Shown: positions 35,377 through 44,317, counted from the first letter of the stretch. The stretch is DNA of 64,000 nt from Selenomonadales bacterium 4137-cl (GCA_032334055.1 JAUOZS010000001.1:1090501-1154500), one strand, 5' to 3'. Notes: generated by a model not told the origin, from the sequence alone. Made by a program: numbers and translations.

Positions 35377-36663
35377 ATGGTCTGGCTTGGCGGATTGATT
35401 GTAATTCTTACGTTCGTGGCAATCATCAAGCGGTACGAGACAAGGATGGTACTCTTTTTGTCCGGGGTGTTGATGGCGTTGTTGTCGCAACAGCCGTGGG
35501 CGGCGTTTGCCGCTTTCCAGAAGGCGATGGTCAACGGCGGTCTGGTGCCGGTAATCTCTACGGTAATGGGTTTCGCGTTCGTGATGAAGTATACGAAGTG
35601 CGACGCGCATCTCGTTCATCTGCTGGCGGCGCCGCTGACAAAGGCGCGGGCAGTTTTAATCCCCGGCGCGGTGCTGGTGACTTTCCTGATCAATATCGCT
35701 CTGCCGAGTGCGGCGGGTTGCGCGGCGGCGGTGGGGGCGATTCTGATTCCGACGCTGATGGGCGCCGGCGTGCATCCGGCGATCGCGGCCAGCGCGGTGC
35801 TGGCCGGCACGTGGGGCAGCGCGTTCAATCCCGGCAATATGCACAATCCGTATATCGCGAAGTTGGCCAATATTTCCGATCCGATGGTGGTCATCGGCGG
35901 GCACACTACAGCGGCGCTGGCCGGGATGGTGGTGGTCGCCGTGGTGCTGACTGCGGTGGCGATGCTGCGCAAGGAGGACCGCGGCTATGAGGGCGCGGCT
36001 CTTGCCGTGGGCGGCGTGGATGATTTTAAGGTTAATATAGTTAAGGCTATTGTGCCGGTCGTTCCTTTGCTGATGCTGGTGGCGGGCAGCCTCGGCAAGC
36101 TGGTTCCCTCCGTGCCGGCTTTCAAGTTGATCCATGCCTTTACGGTGCCCGAAGCGATGATTATCGGCGTATTCCTCGGTTTCCTGGTAAATTTGCGGAC
36201 CGCTACCTCGCAGGATACTTCCAAGCAATTTTTTGCCGGTATGGGCGAGGCGTACGCGAGTGTTATCGGCATTATTATCGGCGCGGCGGTGTTCAACGAG
36301 GGGATGAAGCTCATCGGCCTCACGGGCGCGCTGATCGATTTCATGAAGCATTCGGAGAGTATCGCGAAGATTGCGGCGACTTTCGGGCCGTTCATCGTGG
36401 CGGTGCTGTCCGGCTCGGGGGATGCGGCGACGCTGGCGTTCAACGGGGCGATTACGCCGCATGCCAAGCAGTTCGGTTTCGATATTCTGCCGATGGGATC
36501 GACGGCTTTCCTGACCGGCGCACTGGGACGGTCGATGTCGCCGGTGGCTGGTGCGGCGATCGTGTGCGCGGGGCTGGCCGGCATCAATCCGATGGAGATC
36601 ACGCGCCGCAACTGGCCGGCGATGGTGCTGGCAGCGATCGTGGTAATGTTTATTTTGCTGTAA
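35377..36663 (+). CDS. DcuC-family anaerobic C4-dicarboxylate (or related) transporter
   Basis: A polytopic membrane protein (428 aa, about 12 hydrophobic segments) with the DcuC pattern: GFAFVMKYTKCDAHLVHLL, AGTWGSAFNPGNMHNP and VLSGSGDAATLAFNGAITPH. Family members exchange or take up C4-dicarboxylates in anaerobes. AGGAGG precedes the ATG. It starts 22 bp before the amidohydrolase gene, so the substrate may be an acyl-amino-acid such as p-aminobenzoyl-glutamate rather than succinate (inference). Confidence 0.85.
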   Translation: MVWLGGLIVILTFVAIIKRYETRMVLFLSGVLMALLSQQPWAAFAAFQKAMVNGGLVPVISTVMGFAFVMKYTKCDAHLVHLLAAPLTKARAVLIPGAVLVTFLINIALPSAAGCAAAVGAILIPTLMGAGVHPAIAASAVLAGTWGSAFNPGNMHNPYIAKLANISDPMVVIGGHTTAALAGMVVVAVVLTAVAMLRKEDRGYEGAALAVGGVDDFKVNIVKAIVPVVPLLMLVAGSLGKLVPSVPAFKLIHAFTVPEAMIIGVFLGFLVNLRTATSQDTSKQFFAGMGEAYASVIGIIIGAAVFNEGMKLIGLTGALIDFMKHSESIAKIAATFGPFIVAVLSGSGDAATLAFNGAITPHAKQFGFDILPMGSTAFLTGALGRSMSPVAGAAIVCAGLAGINPMEITRRNWPAMVLAAIVVMFILL

Positions 36664-36685
36664 GCGATAAGAAAGGGGCCCGACG

Positions 36686-37999
36686 ATGGACAGGAAGATC
36701 ATCGAGTTGTCGAATAAGCTGAAGGATAAGATGATTGAACGGCGGCGCGATTTCCACCATTACGCCGAGGTGGCCTGGACGGAGTTCCGCACTGCGTCCA
36801 AGGTGGCTGAAGCGCTGACTGAGCTGGGCTATGAGGTGAAGGCCGGCGACGAGGTGATGGCGGCCGGGAGCATGATGGGCCTGCCGAGTGCCGCGGAGCT
36901 GGAGCGCCAGGCGGAGCGGGCGCTGGCCCAGGGGGCTGACCCCGCCTGGGTGGCGAAGATGAAGGGCGGCAAGACCGGTGTGGTGGGGACGATGAAGTTC
37001 GCCAAGCCGGGGCCGACGGTGGCGCTTCGTTTCGATATGGACGCCAACGACGCGGTGGAGGCGGAGGAGGACGGACACCGGCCGTACCGCGAGGGTTTCG
37101 CGTCGGTAAATAAGGGCGCGATGCACGCCTGCGCGCATGACGCTCACACGGCCGTGGGCCTGGCGGTGGCCGAGGTGCTGGCCGCGCTGAAGGGTGAGCT
37201 GCCGGGTTCGGTGAAGCTGATTTTCCAGCCGGCCGAGGAAGGGGTCCGCGGCGCGAAGGCGATGATGGACGCCGGTGTGGTGGATGACGCGGATGTAATT
37301 TTCGGCATGCATCTGGGCGTTAACCTGCGGAAGACCGGCCAGATGGCCTGCAATACTGTCGGGTTCCTGGCGACGACGAAGCTGGACGCGGCGTTCACCG
37401 GGGTGCCGGCCCACGCGGGGGCGGCGCCGGAGACGGGCAAGAACGCTCTGCTGGCGGCGGCGACGGCGGCCCTTAATCTGCACGCGATTTCCCGCCACAG
37501 CGAAGGGGCTTCGCGGGTGAACGTGGGCGTGCTGCAGGCCGGGACGGGCCGCAATGTCATTCCCGCGAACGCGGTGCTGAAGCTGGAGACGCGGGGAACG
37601 ACGAGCGCGATAAACGAGTATGTGTTCGCGGAGGCGGTGCGGATCGTCAAGGCCGCGGCTGCGATGTACGATGTGAAGGTGGCTATGACCGAGATGGGCG
37701 GCGCGGCCGGCTGCGAGAGCGACGCGGCGCTGGTTGAGCGCGTGCGCGAGGTGGCTGTGCGCAGCGGGCTGTTTGCCGAGATTTTGCCGGCCGGTAATAT
37801 CGGCGGCAGCGAGGATTGCACGTTTCTGATGGAGCGGGTGCAGAAGCGCGGCGGCCTGGCGGCGTATGTGATGGTCGGGACCGAACTGGCGGCCGGACAT
37901 CACGATTTCCGCTTCGATATTAACGAGGAGGCGCTGCCGCTGGCGGCGGCGCTGATGGCGTGCCTGGCGGCCGATACGCTGGCGAAGCCGCTGAAGTAA
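36686..37999 (+). CDS. abgA: AbgA-like M20 amidohydrolase (p-aminobenzoyl-glutamate hydrolase type)
   Basis: The 437-residue protein follows E. coli AbgA closely over its length: RRDFHHYAEVAWTEFRTA, HRPYREGFASVNKGAMHAC, AHDAHTAVGLA, KLIFQPAEEGVRGAKAMMDA and ASRVNVGVLQAGTGRNVIPA. Metal ligands of the M20 family (HACAHD, the PAEE glutamates, late His in AAGHHDF) are present. It hydrolyses N-acyl glutamates, notably the folate breakdown product p-aminobenzoyl-glutamate. It is in an operon behind the DcuC-like carrier. A partner abgB is not adjacent. Confidence 0.82.
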   Translation: MDRKIIELSNKLKDKMIERRRDFHHYAEVAWTEFRTASKVAEALTELGYEVKAGDEVMAAGSMMGLPSAAELERQAERALAQGADPAWVAKMKGGKTGVVGTMKFAKPGPTVALRFDMDANDAVEAEEDGHRPYREGFASVNKGAMHACAHDAHTAVGLAVAEVLAALKGELPGSVKLIFQPAEEGVRGAKAMMDAGVVDDADVIFGMHLGVNLRKTGQMACNTVGFLATTKLDAAFTGVPAHAGAAPETGKNALLAAATAALNLHAISRHSEGASRVNVGVLQAGTGRNVIPANAVLKLETRGTTSAINEYVFAEAVRIVKAAAAMYDVKVAMTEMGGAAGCESDAALVERVREVAVRSGLFAEILPAGNIGGSEDCTFLMERVQKRGGLAAYVMVGTELAAGHHDFRFDINEEALPLAAALMACLAADTLAKPLK

Positions 38000-38006
38000 G
38001 GTTTAA

Positions 38007-38040
38007 CGAGAAAGCCGCAACTGACGTTGCGGCTTTCTCG
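38007..38040 (+). terminator. terminator of the dcuC-abgA operon
   Basis: A 15-bp perfect stem (CGAGAAAGCCGCAAC and its complement) with a TGAC loop directly after the stop codon. Confidence 0.8.
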
Positions 38041-38154
38041 TTCGGCTGTGAGGGGGAGAATGTTTGGCGGGGCGCAGGGTAAGGCGGCCGGGGTGTGGAA
38101 GTATATGTGAGCCGCCTGACGGGCGAAGGTAAAATGATACAGGGGTGAACGAGT

Positions 38155-39063
38155 CTGGACGCTAAGCGGACGAATTGCGGAATTTTCCTGCTGCTGGCCA
38201 TGGTGGCTACGCTGTGGGGAGTAAATGTGATAATGATCAAGTATCTGACGAAGTTTTTTCCGCCGCTCGCGCTGGCGCCGATCCGTCTGACGCTGGCGGT
38301 GCTGCTGCTGTTTCCGGTCGTGATGTATAGGCACGGGTATCATAGGCTTTCGCGCGAGGCGTGGTTGATGGCTGGCGGGTCGGCGGTCTTCACGATTTTC
38401 CTTCACCAGACTACGATGTCGTGGGGGGTGTCGGTGACGAGCGGTACCCACGCGGCGCTCATCCTCGGATTGAGCCCGCTGTTCGTGGCGCTGCTGGCGA
38501 GCCGCCTTTTGCACGAGCCCTTTACCTGGCAGAAGGTGCTGGGGATTGTGCTGGGGTTCGGTGGGGTGGTGCTGGTGGTGGGCGGCGATACGCGGGGGAC
38601 GGCGAGTCTGGCCGGCGATATGGTGATGTTCGGGTCGATGCTGGCGTTTGTGACCGGGACGCTGTTTATCAAGCGCGGCACGGCGCTGGTTTCGCCGCTG
38701 CTGGTGACGGCCTACAGTATGTTGATGGGGTCGGGCTTGCTGATTGTGCTCGGCCTGTTCGTGAATGACGCGTGGTATTACGAGGGGGCGTTTGCGCCGG
38801 CACCGGTGGCTGTGCTGCTGTTTTCGAGTTTCGTGAATACCGCTCTGGGCGCGGTATGGTGGAATATGGGGATCAAGCAGGCAGGGGCGTCGACTACGAC
38901 GCTGTTCCAGAACGGCATCCCGGTGGTGGGGGTGTTTACGGCGGCGCTGTGGCTGGGCGAGGATTTGCAGTGGAATCACCTGGTGGCGCTGGTGCTGGTG
39001 CTGGCCGGGGTCAGCCTGGGAACGGGGGTAGTGAGCCTCAGCAGGGCGGAGGAAAAGGGATAG
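38155..39063 (+). CDS. EamA-family transporter
   Basis: A ten-helix DMT-type exporter with two EamA repeats (VATLWGVNVIMIKYLTKFF; VMFGSMLAFVTGTLFIKRG). The first ATG (38200) falls inside helix 1. The in-frame CTG at 38155 (GGGGTG upstream) adds DAKRTNCGIFLLLA and completes the usual N-terminus, so either a rare CTG start or the shorter form is used. Substrate unknown. It is unrelated in detail to the EamA protein at 12917. Confidence 0.8.
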   Translation: MDAKRTNCGIFLLLAMVATLWGVNVIMIKYLTKFFPPLALAPIRLTLAVLLLFPVVMYRHGYHRLSREAWLMAGGSAVFTIFLHQTTMSWGVSVTSGTHAALILGLSPLFVALLASRLLHEPFTWQKVLGIVLGFGGVVLVVGGDTRGTASLAGDMVMFGSMLAFVTGTLFIKRGTALVSPLLVTAYSMLMGSGLLIVLGLFVNDAWYYEGAFAPAPVAVLLFSSFVNTALGAVWWNMGIKQAGASTTTLFQNGIPVVGVFTAALWLGEDLQWNHLVALVLVLAGVSLGTGVVSLSRAEEKG

Positions 39064-39085
39064 GAACGGTTATCGGGGAAAGAGG

Positions 39086-39108
39086 AAGGCGGGGGGAGTC
39101 CCCGCCTT
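39086..39108. terminator. hairpin between convergent genes
   Basis: Stem AAGGCGGGG / CCCCGCCTT with a 5-nt loop and short T/A flanks between the EamA and M20 genes. Confidence 0.6.
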
Positions 39109-39124
39109 TAGCTGTTTTGGCCGG

Positions 39125-40369
39125 TTAGTTTTGGGGCGCTTTGGTGGCCGCGAATTCGGCTTTGATTTTTTTGAGGAGTTCAGGGTCGGTTATGAGGTCG
39201 TAGCCTGACGCCGCAAGCGTTTTGGCGGCGACGACTACGGCTTCGTGGCCCGCGGGGGTGGCGCCGGCCTGGACGTAGGCCTGGGAGTGGGCGGGGGTGC
39301 CGACGGGTACGAAGGCGATGCCAAGTTCGGCGCCGGGGACGCGGAAGGTTACGGAGCCGAAGTCGGTGGAGCCGGTGCTCTGGGGCGGGGGTAGGATCTG
39401 CCTGGCGCCGGCGGCTTTGGCGTTTTCGAGGAGGAGTTCGCTGAGGCTTTCGAGGATGACTTTGTTGTCGTAGGCTTTGATTTGTTTGATGGTTACTTTG
39501 GTGCCGGTGATCATGGCCGCGCCGTTGGCGATGTTGTGGACGCGCTCGACGACGGTGTCGAGATAGCCGCGGTCGGCGCTGCGGACGTAGAAGCGGGCGG
39601 CGGCCCGCTCGGGGACGATGTTGGCGGCGGCGCCGCCGTCGGTGACGATGCCGTGGATGCGGACGTCGGAGCGGACGTGTTCGCGCAGGTATTCGATGCC
39701 GTTGAAGAGCATCATGACGCCGTCGAGGGCGCTGATGCCTTTTTCGGGCGAGGCGGCGGCGTGGGAGGCTTTGCCTTCGAAGATGAAGTCGATGAGGTTG
39801 AGGGCAAGGGATTTGGCGCCTACGGTGGTGCGGTCGCCGGGGTGGGTCATGAGGGCGACGTCGAGCCTGTCGAAGAGGCCGGCGGCGACCATGGGGAGTT
39901 TGCCGCTGGTGGTTTCTTCGGCGGGGGTGCCGTAGACGACGATGGTGGCGGGGCGGTCGCCGAGGCTTTTGGCGAGGGCGATGCCGGCGCCGACGCCGGC
40001 GGAGGCGATGATGTTGTGGCCGCAGCCGTGGCCGAGTTTGTCGAGGGCGTCGTATTCGCAGATGAAGCCGATGGTCGGGCCGCCGGTTTTGTTGACGTAG
40101 GTGGCTACGAAGGCTGTTTCGAGGCCGGCGACGCCGGTTTCAACCTTGAAGCCGTTTTGTTCGAGCGTCCGGGTGAGAAGGTTGGCGGCTTTAAATTCCT
40201 TGTTGCCGGTCTCGGGATTGTCGTGGATGAAGTCGTTGATTTCCAGGAGCTTTTGCTGCAGGGCGTCGACGTTGACGTAGACGTCCTCTTTCCCGGCAGC
40301 GAGGCATGTGCCGGCCGATAGGATAACGAGGGCCAGTGCGACGATCAGCACTTTTTTCCACACGGTCAT
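39125..40369 (-). CDS. secreted M20-family amidohydrolase
   Basis: An N-terminal signal peptide (VLIVALALVILSAGTCLAAG) precedes an M20 peptidase of about 390 aa. FICEYDALDKLGHGCGHN holds the first metal ligands, GTPAEETTSGK the catalytic Glu, and GKASHAAASPEKGISALD the dimer domain. It resembles the AbgB/PM20D2 group more than AbgA. Export is unusual for this group and suggests hydrolysis of acyl-amino-acids or short peptides in the periplasm. Confidence 0.82.
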   Translation of the reverse strand: MTVWKKVLIVALALVILSAGTCLAAGKEDVYVNVDALQQKLLEINDFIHDNPETGNKEFKAANLLTRTLEQNGFKVETGVAGLETAFVATYVNKTGGPTIGFICEYDALDKLGHGCGHNIIASAGVGAGIALAKSLGDRPATIVVYGTPAEETTSGKLPMVAAGLFDRLDVALMTHPGDRTTVGAKSLALNLIDFIFEGKASHAAASPEKGISALDGVMMLFNGIEYLREHVRSDVRIHGIVTDGGAAANIVPERAAARFYVRSADRGYLDTVVERVHNIANGAAMITGTKVTIKQIKAYDNKVILESLSELLLENAKAAGARQILPPPQSTGSTDFGSVTFRVPGAELGIAFVPVGTPAHSQAYVQAGATPAGHEAVVVAAKTLAASGYDLITDPELLKKIKAEFAATKAPQN

Positions 40370-40490
40370 TTCCCCCTTTTCGTGGTAAGTTTATATACAT
40401 ATTTTACCATTTGGATGAAGCGGGGGATAGGGGCGGGGCTGAAGTTTGCCCTAGACCAGCCAAGAAAAAATTTTTTCATTAAATCGTTTT

Positions 40491-40584
40491 GGACGAAAAG
40501 TGGACTTTTAGTGGACTGTTTGGGCGAAATGGTGTGATATGATGGTAGCGTGAAGAAGACCGCCAAGGGCGGTCTTCTTAATTT
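40491..40584 (+). promoter_or_regulatory. cassette promoter element R1
   Basis: GGAC repeats at 40491, 40502 and 40513 are exactly 11 bp apart, with a fourth, weaker GGGC at 40522. An extended -10 (TGATATGAT, 40535-40543) follows. A perfect 12-bp hairpin (40553-40579, AAGAAGACCGCC / GGCGGTCTTCTT, then AATTTT) sits at the expected transcript 5' end. The spacing of one helical turn suggests cooperative binding of a regulator on one DNA face. The hairpin may terminate read-through, stabilise the leader, or attenuate. Confidence 0.7.
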
Positions 40585-40622
40585 TACGCCGTAAAACGGC
40601 GAGGAAACGAGGAGGAGATGCC

Positions 40623-41795
40623 ATGAGGACGAGAGAGGAAGAGTATTTGAGGAGGATGAGGGCGCTGGGGTATGAGCCGAGTCTGGCGGGGATGGACGAC
40701 GGGGACATTGAGTGGGAGCTTGCGAAGATGGAGGGGGGTGACCGGCGGCGGGCGGCGGAGTGGCGGCAGCCGGTGTACCGGCCGGTTGACCCCGGGCTGA
40801 AGGCGAGGATTCTGCGCATGTTCGGCCAGCCGTATGACGAGAGCGCGATCCCCACGGGGCAGGAGTTTTATCTCAACGGCTGGGATAACGGGGAGGATGA
40901 GGAGGAATGGCCTAGAATGCGACCTGAGCCGAGGGTGTCCGCGCCGCCTGGGGGATGGAAGATGAAGCCGGATTTGCAGGGTATTACGTATGACCCGGAG
41001 ACAAGGACGATTACGACTAATGAAAACGGCGGTTTCGAAATTAAAGGGTCGAAGGTGCCAGGGCAGTCACCATTATGGAAAAGCATCGGTGATATATTTT
41101 CTCCCAGCCGGGGAGATGCGTATAGGCCGCTGAGCTACACGGCAGGCGTGAATGATGGGGAGACGGGATTGCAAGAGGGTATTGGCACAGATGGAAAATA
41201 TGTCTTTGAGCCGAAACTCCAGAGTAAATATCAAGAGCCGAAGCCGCCTGATACTAAGCTTCAGGATAATTTTCAATCTTTGCACAAATCGTCTCATGAA
41301 GCGGGAGCATTGTCACCCTACGGGTTGCAGAGACCAATAGCATCCGGTACGGAAGCCGGGTATATTTCGGATAGCGGTCTGGATATAAGCGCTCCAGTCT
41401 CAACTCCGGTTTTAGCTGCAGCCGGGGGAAAAGTAATTTACGCTGAGGCAGGACATACCAAATGGCAGAGACACGATCCAGCGACGGGGGAACCAATCGA
41501 CACTCCTTACAGTGTGTTAATTGAACTTGATACGCCAATCACCTATAAAGATGGAAGGCAAGCGAAGTATATATGGTATACCCATATGTCTAAACTTGCC
41601 GTTGAAAAAGCAGACGGAGACGGACAGATAATCAGAATAGAGCCAGGACAGGTAATCGGTTACAGCGGGACAGCAAACGATTCTCCCCACCTACATTTTG
41701 GGGTATTGATTAACAGAGCGCAGGACGAAGGTGACTATTTTACTCCGGCCGAGGTAAGAGAGATGCTCGGAATCAAGGAACGGGACAAGTGGTAA
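40623..41795 (+). CDS. modular effector 1: constant N-terminal region + M23/LytM-like endopeptidase
   Basis: Residues 1-175 are the constant region shared with the genes at 46099, 49361 and 51934 (EEEYLRRMRALGYEPSLAGM, FGQPYDESAIP, NENGGFEIKGSKVPGQSP). Residues about 230-390 form an M23 fold: SDSGLDISAPVSTPVLAAAG, YTHMS (His321) and SPHLHFGV (His356, His358). The first zinc ligand of the usual HxGxD is Asp250, so activity may be altered. No signal peptide. GAGGAGG precedes the ATG. The candidate immunity gene starts 92 bp downstream. Confidence 0.72.
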   Translation: MRTREEEYLRRMRALGYEPSLAGMDDGDIEWELAKMEGGDRRRAAEWRQPVYRPVDPGLKARILRMFGQPYDESAIPTGQEFYLNGWDNGEDEEEWPRMRPEPRVSAPPGGWKMKPDLQGITYDPETRTITTNENGGFEIKGSKVPGQSPLWKSIGDIFSPSRGDAYRPLSYTAGVNDGETGLQEGIGTDGKYVFEPKLQSKYQEPKPPDTKLQDNFQSLHKSSHEAGALSPYGLQRPIASGTEAGYISDSGLDISAPVSTPVLAAAGGKVIYAEAGHTKWQRHDPATGEPIDTPYSVLIELDTPITYKDGRQAKYIWYTHMSKLAVEKADGDGQIIRIEPGQVIGYSGTANDSPHLHFGVLINRAQDEGDYFTPAEVREMLGIKERDKW

Positions 41796-41887
41796 ATAGT
41801 GTGAGGACTAAAGGACTTTAGCTCTATGTATGGAATTGGTAAATATGGCTGTTATTACATCCGGAAATATCATAAGGATGTGAGGCC

Positions 41888-42694
41888 GTGTTTACCAAAT
41901 TCCGGTCTTATTTATTGTTTTTCTTGCTAATTGCCTTATTATCTCTCGGCAGCTTAGGCCAAAGCACCGCCTTGGCCGGTGATTCATATTCCCAAAAGAT
42001 CGAAGCGCTGCGGGCGGAATTGGGCGGTTACCATTCTTCGCTGCGCCCGAACGAGAGGTACGGCGTCGGCGAAAGGATAAACGCCGCCTTGCTTGCCGCC
42101 CTTCAGGAGGAAGACAGCCTGACGGCCAAGCCGGAAGATATACTCGGCGGCGGCGGACAATTCGCACTTGTTTTCGGCGATTGGGTCGGCGCGGGAGAAA
42201 TACGCCACCGGCTTATAATCTTGCGCCCATACCAAATCGACATGGGCGCAATGACGACCGTTTTCGCCCAGACTCGGTCCGGCGACAAGGTGAGTATGGC
42301 GGAAAAACTGCATTTCCTGGTGCAGACAACCGCGATCGGCCAGCTTGTGTACGCCGAGATAATCGCTGCCGGGGATGGTCTTTTTGTCCCGCTTGTCGAA
42401 AAGCGCTACGGTCCCGAGCATAAATACATCAAAATATACACATGGAAACTGGCGGACGGCGGTTGGCAAGTATATTCGCGCCCGCCTGGCGCCGCGGAAA
42501 AAGGCGAATGGGCAACCCGGAACGGCCCCAAAGGCTTCGTTATTACCCATTCCTCGCTGGGCTGGAAATCGCAAAACGATTATATGATAAATGCATCGCG
42601 GGGTGAAATCGAAATACAGGCCGTGGACAAAGACAATACCCCATTCGACAGCATAACGGTACGCCTCGTCGACGGCACGTGGGTGATAAAGTAG
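41888..42694 (+). CDS. exported candidate immunity protein for effector 1
   Basis: A signal peptide (LLFFLLIALLSLGSLGQSTALA) precedes about 240 residues of unknown fold (ALRAELGGYHSSLRPNERYG; GQFALVFGDWVGAGEIRHRL). No enzyme motif. GTG start behind AAGGATGTGAGG. It directly follows the M23 effector and ends in the array-type terminator. Export to the compartment where peptidoglycan is cut, plus position, suggests that it neutralises the upstream hydrolase. That role is inference. Confidence 0.6.
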   Translation: MFTKFRSYLLFFLLIALLSLGSLGQSTALAGDSYSQKIEALRAELGGYHSSLRPNERYGVGERINAALLAALQEEDSLTAKPEDILGGGGQFALVFGDWVGAGEIRHRLIILRPYQIDMGAMTTVFAQTRSGDKVSMAEKLHFLVQTTAIGQLVYAEIIAAGDGLFVPLVEKRYGPEHKYIKIYTWKLADGGWQVYSRPPGAAEKGEWATRNGPKGFVITHSSLGWKSQNDYMINASRGEIEIQAVDKDNTPFDSITVRLVDGTWVIK

Positions 42695-42697
42695 GAA

Positions 42698-42721
42698 AGC
42701 TCCCGGAGAAATCCGGGAGCT
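42698..42721 (+). terminator. palindromic array terminator, left copy duplicated by IS insertion
   Basis: A 24-bp hairpin (10-bp arm AGCTCCCGGA and complement) ends the immunity gene. An identical copy lies at 44318-44341, right behind the IS, and that one keeps the T tail. The whole hairpin is therefore the target-site duplication. Confidence 0.75.
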
Positions 42722-44317
42722 CAGGCTGTCGACAAAGTATTGTCGGCAGCCCTGTTTTATGCCACGAAAGGCCCTAAGCACCCGGTTTTTGCGGTAAAAT
42801 ATAGGTAGAAGACAAGCGCCGGGAGTGATGAGGATGCTGAAAAAGAAAAACCGGATGGCAACCAACCAGGTCGAATTCGTCTGCATCAGTGAACTGGTTC
42901 CCGAGAATCATCTTTTGCGGGCAGTAAACGACAGCATAAACTTCGACTTTATCTACGAAGAAGTAAAAGATTTATACAGCCACAGAACCGGCAGACCTAG
43001 CATCGACCCGGTGGTCTTAATAAAGCTGCTTATGCTGCAAGTCTTGTACGTTATAAGGTCCATGCGTCAAACCATCAGCGAAGCGCAAATGAATATTGCC
43101 TACCGCTGGTTTTTGGGCTACGGCTTTCAAGAGAAGATTCCCCACTTCTCGACCTTCGGTAAAAACTACGAAAGACGCTTCAAAGAAAGCGACCTGTTTG
43201 AGAAGATATTCGTAAAAATCCTGACGGAAGCCATCGAATGCGGCTTTATCCGCGCCGACGCGGCCTTTATCGATGCCACCCATGTGAAAGCCAGCGCCAA
43301 TAAGAACAAGTACATAAAGAAGATGGCGCAGCACCGGGCGCACAAGTATAAACGCGACCTGTTCATCGAGATCAATGAAGACCGCCAGGAACAGGGAAAA
43401 GAGCCCTTTGACGACGACGATAACGACCCTGGCGGCGAAGCTACTGAACAGAAAGAAGTCAAAGAAAGCACCACCGACCCGGAAAGCGGCATGTTTCATA
43501 AGGGTGATAAAGAACGCTGCTTTGCCTATACCGCCTCGGTAGCCTGTGATCGGAACAACTTTGTTCTTGGCGTCAAGGCCGCACCGGGGAATGTACATGA
43601 TAGCCAGATGTTTTCCGAAATATTCGAGGATGTAGCCGAAAAGTTCGAAGAGATAGAAGCGGTTGTCGTAGACGCGGGCTACAAGACCCCCGGGGTATGC
43701 CGCGAAATCGTCAAGGCCGGCAAGCTGCCCGTCATGCCCTATAAGCGGCCGATGACCAAGAAGGGCTACTTCAAGAAATACGAATATGTCTATGACGAAT
43801 TTTATGATTGCTATCTGTGCACGAACAATCAGGTGCTAAAGTACGCCACCACTAACCGGGACGGATATCGTGAGTACAAAAGCGATCCGCAGGTTTGCGC
43901 CGGATGTTCCGATCGGCTACGGTGCACGCAAAGCAAAAACCGTACTAAGGTGGTAACCCGGCATATCTGGGAAAGCTATGTGGAGATTGCCGAAGACGTC
44001 CGGCACACGCCAGATGGCCAGGACTTATACCGGATGCGGGGGCAGACCATCGAACGGGTCTTTGCCGACGCGAAAGAGAAGCATGGGATGCGCTACACGC
44101 GCCACCGGGGCTTGAGGAAAGTACAGCATTACCTCACGCTTGTTTTCGCCTGCATGAATTTAAAGAAACTGGCGATGTGGAAGAGAAAGCGGGGGATGCT
44201 GCCGCCTATTCCCACTGTTTTTCCTGCCCTGTCTTCCAAACTTAGTAAAATCTTTGCGGCATGTCTAAGCCCGCTTCCTGGCCTTGCGGCCTGAAAGCGG
44301 GCTTTGTCTACAAGCTG
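42722..44317 (+). mobile_element. IS1182-type insertion sequence, 1596 bp, inserted in a terminator
   Basis: The ends CAGGCTGTCGACAAAG and (complement of the right end) CAGCTTGTAGACAAAG match at 13 of 16 positions. The element is bounded by two identical 24-bp copies of the terminator palindrome. It carries one transposase gene in plus orientation. It is a different IS from the one at 27253. Confidence 0.82.
42825..44294 (+). CDS. IS1182-family DDE transposase
   Basis: The 489-residue protein has the DUF772-like N-terminal domain (GRPSIDPVVLIKLLMLQVLY, about residues 57-76). DDE residues lie in ADAAFIDATHVKASAN (Asp) and AVVVDAGYKTPGV (Asp), with QTIERVFADAKEKHGMRY (Glu). A Cys cluster (CAGCSDRLRC) is present, as in the family. 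The frame is intact. Confidence 0.9.
   Translation: MMRMLKKKNRMATNQVEFVCISELVPENHLLRAVNDSINFDFIYEEVKDLYSHRTGRPSIDPVVLIKLLMLQVLYVIRSMRQTISEAQMNIAYRWFLGYGFQEKIPHFSTFGKNYERRFKESDLFEKIFVKILTEAIECGFIRADAAFIDATHVKASANKNKYIKKMAQHRAHKYKRDLFIEINEDRQEQGKEPFDDDDNDPGGEATEQKEVKESTTDPESGMFHKGDKERCFAYTASVACDRNNFVLGVKAAPGNVHDSQMFSEIFEDVAEKFEEIEAVVVDAGYKTPGVCREIVKAGKLPVMPYKRPMTKKGYFKKYEYVYDEFYDCYLCTNNQVLKYATTNRDGYREYKSDPQVCAGCSDRLRCTQSKNRTKVVTRHIWESYVEIAEDVRHTPDGQDLYRMRGQTIERVFADAKEKHGMRYTRHRGLRKVQHYLTLVFACMNLKKLAMWKRKRGMLPPIPTVFPALSSKLSKIFAACLSPLPGLAA

Noticed and set aside
39482..40321. Plus-strand frame of 279 aa over the M20 gene
   Set aside because: Acidic low-complexity shadow of a gene with a signal peptide and metal-binding motifs on the other strand.
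40553..40579. Leader hairpins of the R elements as simple terminators of the preceding genes
   Set aside because: They lie just after the extended -10 and recur only with that promoter; preceding genes have their own terminators or are divergent. A double role cannot be excluded.
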